Shown here piece by piece: positions 1 to 10,756 of a stretch of DNA of 64,000 nucleotides (within the stretch, counting starts at the first letter, position 1; every line of letters starts with the position of its first letter). Source of the DNA: Undaria pinnatifida. Its lineage: Eukaryota; Sar; Phaeophyceae; Laminariales; Alariaceae. Location: assembly GCA_012845835.1 (NCBI GenBank), contig JABAKD010000021.1, positions 6,107,386-6,171,385 of the forward strand, in the 5' to 3' direction. The position numbers and the translations under genes were made by a program. Under the pieces are notes generated by a model. That model did not search any database. It was not told where the DNA came from and saw nothing but the letters and a program-made list of their open reading frames with translations.

Positions 1-590
1 GATCCTCCGATCTCGCGTATTAATCGTAAATGTAGGGGCTTGCAATACTCGCGGTGCTAGGTCTAGACGATCGTGCGGGGTGTGGGGAAGGAGGGGGCGT
101 TGGAGTGGGGGAGTGGGAATGAATGGAAGCTACGTCACGGATGGCTAGAAAGATAATGACGTGATATCAATTGCTCAGAAGTGTTTATTACTCGGGTCGA
201 ATTCCATTGTAAGTGGGGCGTTTGAACGAACTGGGCGGGGAACAAAAGGGGGGGGGGGGGGGGGGGGGGGGGGGATGAGTTGGAGCTACGGCATGGATGG
301 CTAGATAGATAATGATATGATATCAGCTGGCTGGTAGTGTTTACTACTCTGGCAGATTTTGATTTCAGGTGTGCCGTTTGAACAAGAGGGTTCGGGGGGG
401 GGGGGGGGGCGGGGGGGCGAGCAGTTCAATATGTGCGCGGAAACCATAAACCCTTAAAGGGGACGAATCTGACGGTTGCAGCAAGAAGACACCCCTCTAT
501 ATCACTCGCCTGGTAATGTTTATCATTGCAGAAGGTTTGATGTTACATTATGTAGTATGCAACCCAGTTCTCACGTGTAGTAAACAACGT
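1..590 (+). repeat. Family A repeat, 5'-truncated by window start
   Basis: Begins inside a degraded head (tccgatctcgcgtatta) and runs through poly-G tracts (about 249-274 and 397-414) and two copies of the unit gcggaaac-ATAAAcCC. The order matches 13610-14080 closely, so both come from one parent arrangement. No coding potential. Confidence 0.6.
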
Positions 591-595
591 GTTAA

Positions 596-890
596 AAGCT
601 TCATAATTTGTCATTGTAAATGGATCGGAAGATATAATATTTCAATCGATAGGTACAATCATGTAGATACCATTATTTTCTGACATCGGTTATAAGAAAG
701 AGATACATATTATTAAATACAACAGGCGAGGTGATGTGGTCATGCAATGTCACCGCCATTGAGAATGACAAGGAGATATGCGAATCGTGTTCCTTTTGAA
801 AGGAACGCTTAGTGTACGCGGGTTCAATGACGTTACTTTGTTTGTCATACCTCGCTTGTCATTGGTTGGGAGGCGATAAAATTTACCATG
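596..890 (+). repeat. Block shared with 14680-14970
   Basis: This stretch matches 14680-14970 over about 280 bp with only scattered differences, for example atttcaatcgatagg and aacaggcgaggtgatgtggt in both. It follows a family A copy at both sites, so it belongs to the same composite element or segmental duplication. Confidence 0.65.
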
Positions 891-2515
891 GTACTTTTAT
901 CTGTTTCTGTCGGTCACATCGTTTGTGCAACAGTGCCGTGATTTGAACTTTTATTTTGCGATCCGATCCCATCCGATCCGATAAAATACAGAAATCAATC
1001 AGGTGGTTTTGTATGGAAAAATGAGTATTGTAAGCCCTTTTGAATCCTTTGTCTGTCTCTCTCCGAAAATAATCAAGCTCAAACTGTTTGTTAGAGGTTT
1101 CACCGTTATGAACCTTCTCCACAAAAGGCGTGGTCACGGGTCTGTGTGTCTTCCCTTCTTCGCCTCATGCGTGCCTTCATTTTTCATCGCGCATAGCTGT
1201 CAACATTTTTCCACTACACGGCTTGTAGTATTTGTCGGTTACCTCGTCGAACCTGCTTAATTAACCCCTTTGGAGCCCCCAAACCCCTCCCTATACTAAA
1301 TCCAAGTCATTTTGTCCCCCAAAAGGGTTTCCAGTTGTAAAGGGGTACTACCGCTACGAGGATCAATAGTCACGGGTACTACCGCCACCTGCATTCGAGA
1401 GCAGTCAATAAAGTTTTACTCAAGGAAAATGTACCTATAAGCACGAGAGTCAAGAGTTTCACAATTAAAAATAAAAGGATTCGAACCCTAATTTATATAT
1501 GGCTTTTAGCAGGGCCTTGCTTCACCTACTACTATTATATACTCCGGAGTATAAATAAATAGCTTTTTCCTAAAGAACCTCCGTGTAGTCGGATCGTGAT
1601 TGATTGTCGTTTCGATAAGAAACTCAAACCCCTTGTAGCACGAAGAGTGACAGCACAGCAAGTAAACAAAAAATACGCGTCGAAGATGCATCACAAACAG
1701 ACCAGTCGAGCGTCAGACACATCAAAGCACCACTTGATAAATATGTACCGGCGTATGTGAGATATACAATGGTACGTATAACCAAAATAGTTTAAATCCA
1801 CGTAGAATGGTACGTACTCGAAAATACTCATATATTGCCTGGTGGAAAGGATTGGAGACTCCCCCGCCAGAACACGTGCGTTCGTCACACCGTGAACTTG
1901 GCCACCGAAAAAGCTGGGAACGCTACCGCTTCGTAGAGACGTTGCAGGTGAGGGAGGTTGCTCTGTCCGTCGCGCTGTCCGCAGCACTACTGATCTCGTT
2001 GAGTATCACCGAGACATCGCGGTATTCTCCATGTGATGACAAATCCAGGTCGTGGCATCGGACGTTTTAATCTAGGAGCAGCAATTGATTCAATTTTGTA
2101 CTGGCAATTGATAATTGATAGAAGTGAAGTGTAGACGGGCTATTATGGGTGGGAGACGTCGCCTGGATAGAGACGGCACGCAGTGTTCAGCTTTGCCGCT
2201 GAATCGACTGCTGAAATGGACTTCGCGGAGGGCGTCGATGACGACCGACGATGAGATTGGCTTGCATGGTTTTACCATTATCGCGCGAGCATTAGAATAT
2301 GCGTATACATAATGCAAGACACATAAGAAAGGGGCGTGCTCTTGTCACAGCAGTAGCAGTGTGGTTTGGCTTGTTTGCAGAACAGAATAGAGCGTGAACG
2401 ACGCTTCGACGCTTCCAGAAAACTTAAGTGGACGCGTACCGCACGTAGTGTGTCTGGAGATTGGCGGACGACCGAAGACCCAACAACACCAATAGTCTTT
2501 AGACTAAATGTATTC
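891..2515. other. Non-coding, no recognised element
   Basis: Only short ORFs (under 100 codons) with no family resemblance. Near 1477-1487 the minus strand holds a perfect tRNA B-box (GGTTCGAATCC) without a credible A box or cloverleaf. I see no other structure. Confidence 0.4.
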
Positions 2516-2520
2516 ATTCA

Positions 2521-2808
2521 CACTTATACTTTCCAGCTTCTGGACAAGCCGTGGTCACAAGTGTCATCCCTTCATCCCCCCGGTTCTTGCCTTAAATTTT
2601 TATCGGCCATAGGGTTCAGCAATCCCAATTCTTATCGATATTTCATCGAGTGCTGCTAACTTACGCTCTCGCGTTTTCCGCACGTCAATTTGTGCGCAAG
2701 AAACAGTCCCCACGAATTTATACGAGTATGCACTGTGGGGGATTCGAACTCATAAAACTGACCTATACCAGGCTCGAGCACAACCTGCTACGCCACCGGG
2801 GCGATCGG
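2521..2808 (-). mobile_element. tRNA-headed SINE, copy 1
   Basis: On the minus strand the element starts CCGATCGCCCCGGTGGCGTA with a Pol III A box (TGGCGTAGCAGG) and, about 35 nt on, a B box (GAGTTCGAATCCCC). A body of about 200 bp follows, ending in the shared 3' end CCGTGGTCACAGG-like/CTTGTCCAGAAGCTGGAAAG. It is about 65-80% alike, by eye, to 4845-5134 and 27031-27325. Non-autonomous; transcription by Pol III is inferred from the boxes. Confidence 0.7.
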
Positions 2809-2844
2809 CGCAATATGAGGGCCCCTTATTGCTCGCGAGGATGA

Positions 2845-3930
2845 TTGCACCGCGTACACACTCTTGTCAAATGCATGCGGCAACTGGTAACTGTTAACTT
2901 GATACATGTAAATGTTTCTTGGTAAACGATTGGCGCTTGAAGTTTCCAGACCAGAGTGTGATTGCGTGGTTACCTTTTCTCGCTGAGAACAAGAGTAAGT
3001 GTGTAAGCCAGGGCAGGTGCCGTATAGTCAGGACGTCAACTGTGGTTTGGAATTTGCTTTTATGCCCCGTGCAGTTAGAAGAAGAGTTGTGTAGACGTTT
3101 CCCCCTTGCCTCGCTCTCTCCTTTTGTTGCACGTGTCGGCTATTTGGTTTACACTACATACCTATGGTACGGCGTACAGAGACAACAGTTTACAGCACAG
3201 GGCCGGAAATAAGAAAGTGCGCAAAATTTAAGAACTTCAAACTCACTCTTGGGCGGACTCCATGAAAAATGTAGAGATCAAAACGTGATTACTCCGCTGA
3301 ACTCAAACGCCGCTGAGCTCAATCCACATACCAGACGCAGCAATACGAGCCTTACGAGCCTCGCGTGTTGCTGTGTCAAGGACACCGTCGTTGTCGGCAG
3401 AAGGGTTGTCGAGATCAGAAAGGCACACACCACCAGGGCCAGTGATGTACAAACCGACACAACCGCCGTAATATTGGCAGTGACTAAGCTGGGGTCGCTG
3501 CAGCAACTTCTATTTTTTGTCGCTGTGGTAATGTTTTCCCCCTGGCTCCCCTAATCTACGCTGGCCGCTTACTACTTTTGCATTGAGAGTTTAAAAACCC
3601 ACAATAAATATTTGTTTATGAAAGAAAAGAACCCGCCCCCCCCCCCCCGTAAACATTTCACCCACACAGCATAGTACAAGTATCGGTAAGAATGTTCAAA
3701 ATTCGTCGAACTCACACCAAATCTCCCGAAAATACATATGATACATGTATTTAAATATTAGAGTGACAGCGTATCAATTTGGAACAGTGGGTTCGTGTCC
3801 CACAGAGTTTTTAATCCTTTTGGGGGTACTTTAGTTATTGAATGCTGTATTAAGAGCAACATATAGATAACCCATAATATTCTGTACCATTCCTACTCTT
3901 CACGATATAAAAGCCGGGGGGAGAAACACA
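2845..3930. other. Non-coding, no recognised element
   Basis: ORFs up to 101 codons overlap in several frames with no domain. At 3790-3815 there is a T-arm-like hairpin (GTGGG TTCGTGT CCCAC) without the rest of a tRNA. A poly-C run lies at about 3633-3648. Confidence 0.4.
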
Positions 3931-4160
3931 AATTTATGGAATAGATGTGATGTTTTACCTAGCTCAAAATTCCTCACCTCAAGTATAAATACCAATACTT
4001 ACCATTATAGTAGACAAAAGATAACACACCTCCCAATAAAAACACACTCTCATATAGTATATTACGAGTACCAACAACGCAGCTTGCAAAGATGAGTATT
4101 GACCTGAAGTTCGTCAAACTCACGGCTGACGTCCTTGAAAATTCGTTATAAAATAAACCG
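3930..4160 (+). repeat. Family F repeat, copy 1
   Basis: About 215 bp beginning AATTTATGGAATAGATG and GATGTTTTACCTAGCTCAAA, ending CGTCCTTGAAAATTCGTTAT. It is repeated directly at 4201-4434 and again at 12690-12914. The 3' part read on the minus strand (TTCGTCAAACTCA/CTTTGCAAGCTGC) resembles the head of family A. Confidence 0.8.
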
Positions 4161-4200
4161 CGTACCATACATATGATAAAGCAATATAGTGGAAACTACA

Positions 4201-4434
4201 GGAATAAATTTATAAAATAGATCATGTGATGTTTTACCTAGCTCAAAATTCCTCACCTCAAGTACAAATACCAATACTTACCATTATAGCTGGACAAAAA
4301 ATATGACACCTCCCAAATGAAACTCACTCAAATAGTATAGTACGAGTACCCACAACGCAACTTGCAAAGATGATAATTGACCTGAAATTCGTCAAACTCA
4401 CGGCTGACGTCCTTGAAAATTAGTTATAAAATAC
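4201..4434 (+). repeat. Family F repeat, copy 2
   Basis: Second, near-identical direct copy 45 bp after the first. Differences are mostly single substitutions and one-base indels, so the duplication is fairly recent. Confidence 0.8.
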
Positions 4435-4844
4435 TAAAATGCCATATAGGCTTCACAGCAGCAAGCAGCACACGGCACCCGGTGTACACATAGAGGAGGT
4501 AGCGCAGAACCGATACACCTGTACTGCACATGAACTACCTATAAACACCAGTGCATATATGTCGACATGCGTTGTGTGCAGAAATAGGCCCGCTGTGTCT
4601 GACGAAAAAAAAGGCTCAGTTTCGGGCGGACACTACTCGTATTATCAAGAGATTGGTGGACTACTCGTAAGACGTCAAGCTCAGCGGGGAGCCCTATACC
4701 AAACGCTTTACAATAGTCTATGATCAAGGTTGTTCAATGAATAGTGGTGTCACACGAAAAATCTGACGCTCCCTCAAAATGAGAATTTCTCGTTCGACGG
4801 GTGTATTGGTGCCTACTTGTTTTTTTTGGGTTTTTTTTTGCACA

Positions 4845-5134
4845 CTACTTTTACTTTCCAGCTTCTGGACAAGCCGTGGTCACAGGTGTCGTCCCTTCTC
4901 CTCCCCGGTTCTTGCCTTCAATTTATATCGCGCATAGGGTTCAGCAATCCCACTGCTCGTCCATTGTTCATCGAGTGTTGCTAAGTCGCGCTCTCGCGCT
5001 TTCCGCAAGTCAATTTGTCCACAAGAAAATGTCCCAACGAATTTATACGAGTATGCACTCGGCGGGGCTCGAACTCACGAAACTGACCTATACCAGGCTC
5101 GAGGATAACCTGATACGCCACCGGGGCGACCGGA
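4845..5134 (-). mobile_element. tRNA-headed SINE, copy 2
   Basis: Same structure as 2521-2808, with A box TGGCGTATCAGG and B box GAGTTCGAGCCCC on the minus strand. Its tRNA-like start abuts the (AAC)n tail of the LINE at 5139-5182, so the two minus-strand retroelements are joined head to tail. Confidence 0.75.
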
Positions 5135-5137
5135 CCT

Positions 5138-5138
<1 letters not shown>

Positions 5139-5182
<44 letters not shown>
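5139..5182. repeat. (TTG)n microsatellite, LINE 3' tail
   Basis: About 14 TTG units. On the minus strand this is an (AAC)n tail following GATGTGAGAA, also found at the LINE 3' ends at 27785 and 32240, so it is the retroelement's tail and not a random satellite. Confidence 0.8.
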
Positions 5183-5821
5183 CTCACATCAACTCGCATC
5201 ATAAAGTCCGTGGTCACAGGACAGGCTCCAGTCACTCTGGAGCTGAGGAATACCCCATGGAAAAACACACACAACCCGAGGTGGTACACGCATATATCAC
5301 AGCTGACGCAATTCATGCCTCCACCAGAAACATGTAAAAGTGAAATCGGGAGTCAGCCTACGATGTGCCAGGTCCAGGCCGGTGCATACGTCTCACTACT
5401 CACGCCTGATGGAACCAAATATTCCGATTGCCACCCAAGTAAGACTACCACGTATACATTACACGTGGTATCTATCACTACGCATACGCACGACAGGCAT
5501 AATAAGTCAATTGGAGAAAAATAAACAAGGAAAAGAAAAGAAGATAAAATAAATAAACTAAAACAAAAGAAAAACGAAACAAGACGAAAAAGGCAAGCAA
5601 AGAGAAGAAAAAGCAAGAAAAACAAGAAAAGACAAGACAAGAAAGCAAGGAAAGAAGAGAAAAAAAGAAAAAAAAAAAAAAAAGAAGAAAAGAAAGAAAA
5701 ATGTCATACCAGCAGACCCTAGGAACTGGCTAAGGATGGCATTGGGCCATCAATGGCACCTGGGAGAGAACGCAACATGGCGAAGAAGTCAGGGCGGTCT
5801 TCTGCAATCTTGTGACGGCCA

Positions 5822-6769
5822 TTAGAAGGCCCACAACTTTGAATACGATGATGGCCAAACCCAGACTTCAGTCTCTTGGGCATGACGCTCCCCCTTCCGC
5901 CCCTCCCCCCTTCCTCCCTTTCCCCTTCCGCCCTCCCCCCCTCCCCCCTCCCCCCCTCCCCCCCTCCCCCCCCCCCCCCCCTCCCCCAGTCTCCTCCCCG
6001 CCCCCCCCCCTTCCCCCTCCCCCCGGCCGCTTAGAGATGCCAACGGTAGATGACGCTGCGCCGCAGCCTTTGCGCGTCGCTCTGCAGCTTTGCGTCTCTC
6101 CGTTTCATGCCAATTCCGCATGGACAACTCGGTTCCCTCCTCTACTCTTCGAAACCATCTGCCAGCCTTCTGAGCAGCCTTTCGCCATCCTTCGAATTTC
6201 ATTGCAAAGACCGACATATCCTCCTTCAGATGATCCATCCAGTCTTTCTCTTGCCCCCCTGAGTAGCCCTTACCCCCAACAAACTCCCCAAACATCACCC
6301 TCTGTGGCAGACGCTCCTCCCCCCTGCGTGCCACGAATCTCGCAAACAAAATCCTCAGTTTGCGCACTATCACCTCAACGCTCTCGGAATCTGTCTGGGC
6401 AAGCGCGTCTGCGTACGATAGGGTGTGGTCGTCGCGCTTCCGTTTCCGCCATCCAAGACATCGGAGGAGCATGGAGCGGTGAACCCGTCGTAGCCTGCCA
6501 TAGTCAGGCTTCTTCGGGCTCCACGTCACGCAACCGTACAGCAGTGTCTCGACCACCTCAGCTTTCAGCAACCGCACATTCAACCGTAAACGCACACCCG
6601 GGCGATCATAGATTTCCATCTTGTACCGCAGGAAGCACGCCCAGGCCCTCTGAAGACGCCGCGTTATTTCAGTGCTAAGCTTTCTGTCTGCGGTGATAGC
6701 CCCGCCCCAGTATACAAACGGGATTTTTTGTTTGTAAACCTGGCCGGCTGCATTGATCATGAAGGACAC
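5822..6769 (-). pseudogene. Reverse transcriptase C-terminal ORF (LINE)
   Basis: 315 codons. Residues 1-200 match the end of a non-LTR RT (strand-transfer and thumb region) and about 200-245 the C-terminal helical tail with a Trp-rich pattern (WMDHLKED, EGWRKAAQKAGRWF, RNWHETERR). From about 250 it is a Gly/Arg stretch produced by poly-G expansion. The catalytic YxDD lies in another frame upstream (6788-7015), so the gene is broken. Confidence 0.8.
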
Positions 6770-7054
6770 CTTCCCCCCGCTTTTGGTTTACAGGCATATT
6801 ATCTCTGTTTTTGCCTCGGATACTGTAAGCCCGAACGACGAGCACGCAGTCACGATCGCCGTCATCATCCTCTCCAGCCCTTCTGATGATCGCGATACGA
6901 TGCCCGCATCGTCCCCGTACAGCATACCCCACAATCTCTGCACCCCCTCCCCCTCCTTCCCCCTCCGTGAAGTGCCCTTCTTCTCGCCTTCCTTCTTTCG
7001 TTGGAGCTGCACCATGTTGTCCGTGATGGCTGCATCAGCGAGGACCTATATATC

Positions 7055-7820
7055 CCCTTGGTTCCTTAGCCAAAGTACCACTATAATACACGGGGCTAGA
7101 TATGCTGTACAGCGCAACATGTCGCACCGTTGCTGCTTCGGCGCACCGCCCACCACAACGTGTACGACTACTGCTGCTGGGATGATCAGTACCGCACAAT
7201 GAGTACCGGGTGTAAGAGAATACACCTGGCATATGTCTACATACGTGCTGAGGGGGCGACCATACTTGGTTACCGGCTCGTATGATACAATTACGAGCCT
7301 ATAATTACTGCTAAACGATCATATCGTACAACAGCAGTCCATGTTTGACGAGTACTATGTGGTACACATCGTAAGCCGAGTACGAATGAGTGTGATCACA
7401 ACAACAAATACACGCATTTCATTATCGCTCGCTCGCTCGCTCGCCCGCCGTCGCTCTTGTTGCTACTATGTTCCATGGTCATAGGGATGACACTCTGTTT
7501 TGAAGTTATGATGACAGTACATGTTTGACGAGAATACTCGTATACGGGATACATATCGTAGTACGAGTAAATTATTTGGGTGATTATGACAACAAATGCA
7601 TGCATGCATTCAATTACCAACTAAACAACAGACATATGCCTTGTGAGAGTACACCTCATATCTAGCGTCAGCAGGAAAAAAAAACTAGAGGCTCATCGAC
7701 TGGCAGTCGCGTGGCTCGTGGGGTGCGTTTTTCACTTGATTTTAGAGTTTAACCGACTTTTAAGAAAAAAGTGACCGGGTATACCCGTTTTTGGTTATTG
7801 CCCTTATAATTATGTAACTG
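7055..7820. other. Non-coding with a 180-bp-offset direct repeat and CGCT run
   Basis: ATGTTTGACGAG occurs at 7341 and 7521, each followed by a related stretch (TACGAGTA..., then ACAACAAATRCA). A (TCGC)n run sits at about 7427-7445 and (GCAT)n at about 7597-7611. No gene. Confidence 0.55.
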
Positions 7821-8150
7821 CACTCCAGCAGTGAGATCGAAGATTTCGTCAAAACTCATCTTCGCAAGCTGTACGTGTGTTATACTTTGATGGCGCGTGT
7901 TACCGGGTGTGTTTCCTCGTTAAGGGTGTAGGTCGGCGACTTTCCTTGGAACCACAATGTTGCTTGCACCAGGTTCAACAGGTTGATGTTAGTAATCAAT
8001 CTATGCGCGGAAACTACATAATAACTCGTTTCTGGGGGGGACTAAATCTGACATACCTGTGGAACGAAAGGAATCAATTTATCAAGTATATATTGTAGGT
8101 CGTGCAACCGGTGAGGGGAGGAGCGGTAGTAAAAACCAAGTGCGCTGCTC
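7820..8150 (+). repeat. Family A repeat, short copy
   Basis: Starts CACTCCAGCAGTGAGATCGA and carries TCGTCAAAACTCATCTTCGC, GTCGGCGACT and TGCGCGGAAACTAC in the family order. The poly-G tract is short (gggggggac). Confidence 0.75.
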
Positions 8151-8559
8151 GATAATCTGATCCTGACTGTTGTTGATATCCTGAGTAATCGATGAGGTGT
8201 CATTGGCAGAAAAAATCCGGCACCCGTGTTAGGTGTATGTTCGGCAAGCCCCCCGAGGATGAGTGAAACAGAAAAAACCCAAACATATTTCAACTCTCAC
8301 ATATTTTGTAGAGCAACCATACGGAAGCAGAGCATACCTTCAAATGGCGGGATAAACGCGAAAAATAACGAAACATGCAGTGAAGATATACATAGTCAGC
8401 AGGACCAAGAAGCAGCAAACACTCCCAGTTCGTTTGTTGTAAGGAGCAGCACAGACGGCGGCGGGGGGGGGGGAGGGGGGGGTATACTTAAAAAATGTAA
8501 AAATCAGACCTATAACATAGTTCTCCGTCGTACGAACCTAGTGCGAAAATCATGCCTCT

Positions 8560-9450
8560 TACCGTAAACCACACAAGATAACACACCCCCGGTGATACAT
8601 TTGAGCGCTTGAAAATATTATGACCGCGTGTGGTATCCTGTGGGGGGTGTGGTATGTTGTATAGCCCCGGTGATAGATTGCTGGTCGCGGCGGCCCGCAG
8701 GGGGTGTGATAAACCAGGGGGTGTGATAGCACGTCCGACCACCCACAGGGTACGTTTGGGAGTGTGATAAATGTGGGGGTGTGATAAACCAGGGGGTGTG
8801 ATAGCACGTCCGAACACCCACAGGGTGTGTTTGGGGGTATGATAAATGAGGGGGTGTGATAAACCAGGGGGTGTGATAACCTCCGGACACCCACAGGTCG
8901 TGCTCGGGAAACCGAAACACTCCTTGTAGAGTTGAGCCGCTGCTGGTGAGGCGATGCGGGGGCTGTCATGTTGGTGCCTGCTGCTGCTGCTGGTAGATCA
9001 GCAGCAGCAGCAGGAAGGAGGACTCGTGGCAGGAGTCGCTTGTGTAGGAGAAGTGCGCTCGAGTTGAAAGAACGACGTGATCTGTGGCGCCTGCTGTATT
9101 GCTGCGGTCGAAGCAGTTGTCGGAGAAGCGGGGGCACTTGCAGAGGCATTCTGCTCTCCCTCAACGTTCATGTTCTTGGAGGTGTCCACACGGGGTGTTC
9201 CCCCCGCACACAGGGTGTGGTGTTGTGTGCCCACGGGGCAGATGTTCTATGACCCCGGTGGTGGAAAGGAGGGGCCCCGTGAATGTATGCGGCGTAACTA
9301 AGATTATCACCGGGGTGTGGTATCTTGTGTAGCCCCGGTGGTGAATCGATGGTTGCAAAAATGCGCCAAAAATTATCACCGGGGTATCGTATTCTGTGGG
9401 GGGTGTGATATCTTATGTGGGTGTGTTATCTTGTGTAGTAGTTTACGGTA
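8560..9450 (-). mobile_element. TIR transposon derivative, copy 1
   Basis: Left end TACCGTAAACCACACAAGAT and right end ATCTTGTGTAGTAGTTTACGGTA form terminal inverted repeats of about 28 bp. If the outer TA is the target duplication, the ends are CCGTAAAC/GTTTACGG. Inside are many GGGTGTGRTA motifs at both ends. On the minus strand an ORF (9234-8998) reads NMNVEGEQNASASAPASP and QQAPQITSFFQLERT before a stop. I take it as an internally deleted element that keeps the first codons of its own protein. Orientation is assigned from that ORF. Confidence 0.8.
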
Positions 9451-9930
9451 TTTATGCGACGAAATCCAGCCGCCAAGTGCTTGTTAGATGTCCCGCAGCT
9501 TTTGTAGTGGGGGACTCCCAATGGTGCCTGTTTGACGGTGCCGCTGATGTCTCTGCTGCCGCTGAATGTGTAGCAAGGCTGGAACTCGTCATACAAACAA
9601 TGCACAAATGTATGGCAGCACTACTGGTGGGGTTTCTTGACGAGTGCCCGTATATCGGGCTGGCATACACCGGCTATACCATGTGATTTTGTCTTGAGAC
9701 GCGAGATAACACACACGCGCATCGCAAAAAAAAGCATCATCGGTCAGTTACTGAAACTCCGTGCACAACAACAGAGCAGCAGCAGCTGAACAAGCGGGGT
9801 AGGTCAGAGACAAGGAGGACCTTTTTCCTGCTTCCCCCATCGTGCTCTTATATTCCTGGTGATGACGCTGTCTTGCGCTTTGCTAAAGTTGTTGTGGATG
9901 TTTGGCGTGAACGCATCTGTACCACAGACA
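9451..9930. other. Spacer between two inverted TIR elements
   Basis: 480 bp with no TIR motif. A plus-strand frame open to 9686 reads AAECVARLELVIQTMHKC and ends in a stop; no family is recognised. It is the loop of a large inverted repeat made by 8560-9450 and 9931-10756. Confidence 0.5.
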
Positions 9931-10756
9931 TACCGTAAACTACACAAGATAACACACCCACATAAGATACCACACCCCCCACAGAATACGACACCCCGGT
10001 GATAATTTTGGGCGCATTTTTGCAACCATCGATTTATCACCGGGGCTACACAGGATACCACACCCCGGTGATAATTTTAGTTACGCCGCATACATTCACA
10101 GGGCCCCTCTTTTCTACCACCGGGGTCATAGAACATGTGCCCCGTGGGCACACAACACCACACCCTGCGTGCGGGGGGAACACCCCGTGTGGAGACCTCC
10201 AACAACATGAACGTTGAGGGAGAGCAAAATGCCTCTGCAAGTGCCCCCGCTTCTCCGACAACTGCTTCGACCGCAGCTGTACAGCAGGCGCAAAAACCTA
10301 CCGTGTGTGCGGACGTTCGGACAGGTATTACCCCCCCGCAATACCACACCCCTTCAAGTGTGCGGCAGCAGCGGCTCAACTCTACATGGAGTGCTTCGGT
10401 ATCCCCCCCCAAGCACGACCTGTGGGTGTTCGGAGGATATCACACCCCCTGGTTTATCACACCCCCAAACACACCCTGTGGGTGTTCGGACGTGCTATCA
10501 CACCCTCTGGTTTGTCACACCCCCACATTTATCACACACCCACATTTATCACACCCCCAAACGTACCCCGTGGGAGGTCGGACGTGCTATCACCCCCCCT
10601 GGTTTATCACACCCCCTGGGGGCCACCGCGACCAGCACTCTATCACCGGGGCTACACAAGATACCACACCCCCCACAGGATACCACACCCGGTCATAATA
10701 TTTTCAAGCACTCAAATGTATCACCGGGGGTGTGTTATCTTGTGTAGTTTACGGTA
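9931..10756 (+). mobile_element. TIR transposon derivative, copy 2
   Basis: Ends TACCGTAAACTACACAAGAT and ATCTTGTGTAGTTTACGGTA are near-perfect inverted repeats (about 28 bp), flanked by TA on both sides. It is the mirror image of copy 1 over most of its length. The plus strand at about 10207 carries the same start, NMNVEGEQNASASAPASP, but is cut after TASTAAVQQAQ. Three overlapping frames stay open over 450-560 nt because of repetitive composition; I do not regard them as genes. Confidence 0.8.

Larger units (their letters stand above)
5139..7050 (-). mobile_element. 5'-truncated non-LTR retrotransposon (LINE) with RT remnant
   Basis: On the minus strand, 7015-6788 encodes ADAAITDNMVQLQRKK-like sequence, then the RT active site (LYGDDAGIV) and FGLTVSEAKTEIICL. 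After a stop and a frame change, 6769-5822 gives the RT thumb and C-terminus (YWGGAITADRKLSTEI, LLYGCVTWS, MLLRCLGWRKRKRDDHTLSY, LPQRVMFGE). The ORF then enters a Gly tract encoded by G-rich DNA (5890-6030 on plus) and is followed by a 3' UTR and the (AAC)n tail. The frameshift and missing 5' half make it inactive. The family is well known in stramenopile genomes (established knowledge); the clade is not assigned here. Confidence 0.85.

Noticed and set aside
3785-3815. tRNA-like T arm (GTGGG TTCGTGT CCCAC)
   Set aside because: No acceptor stem, D arm or A box could be placed at proper distance.
5812-6678. 288-codon Pro/Ser-rich plus-strand ORF
   Set aside because: It is the antisense of the LINE RT gene and its G tract; the minus frame carries the real RT motifs.
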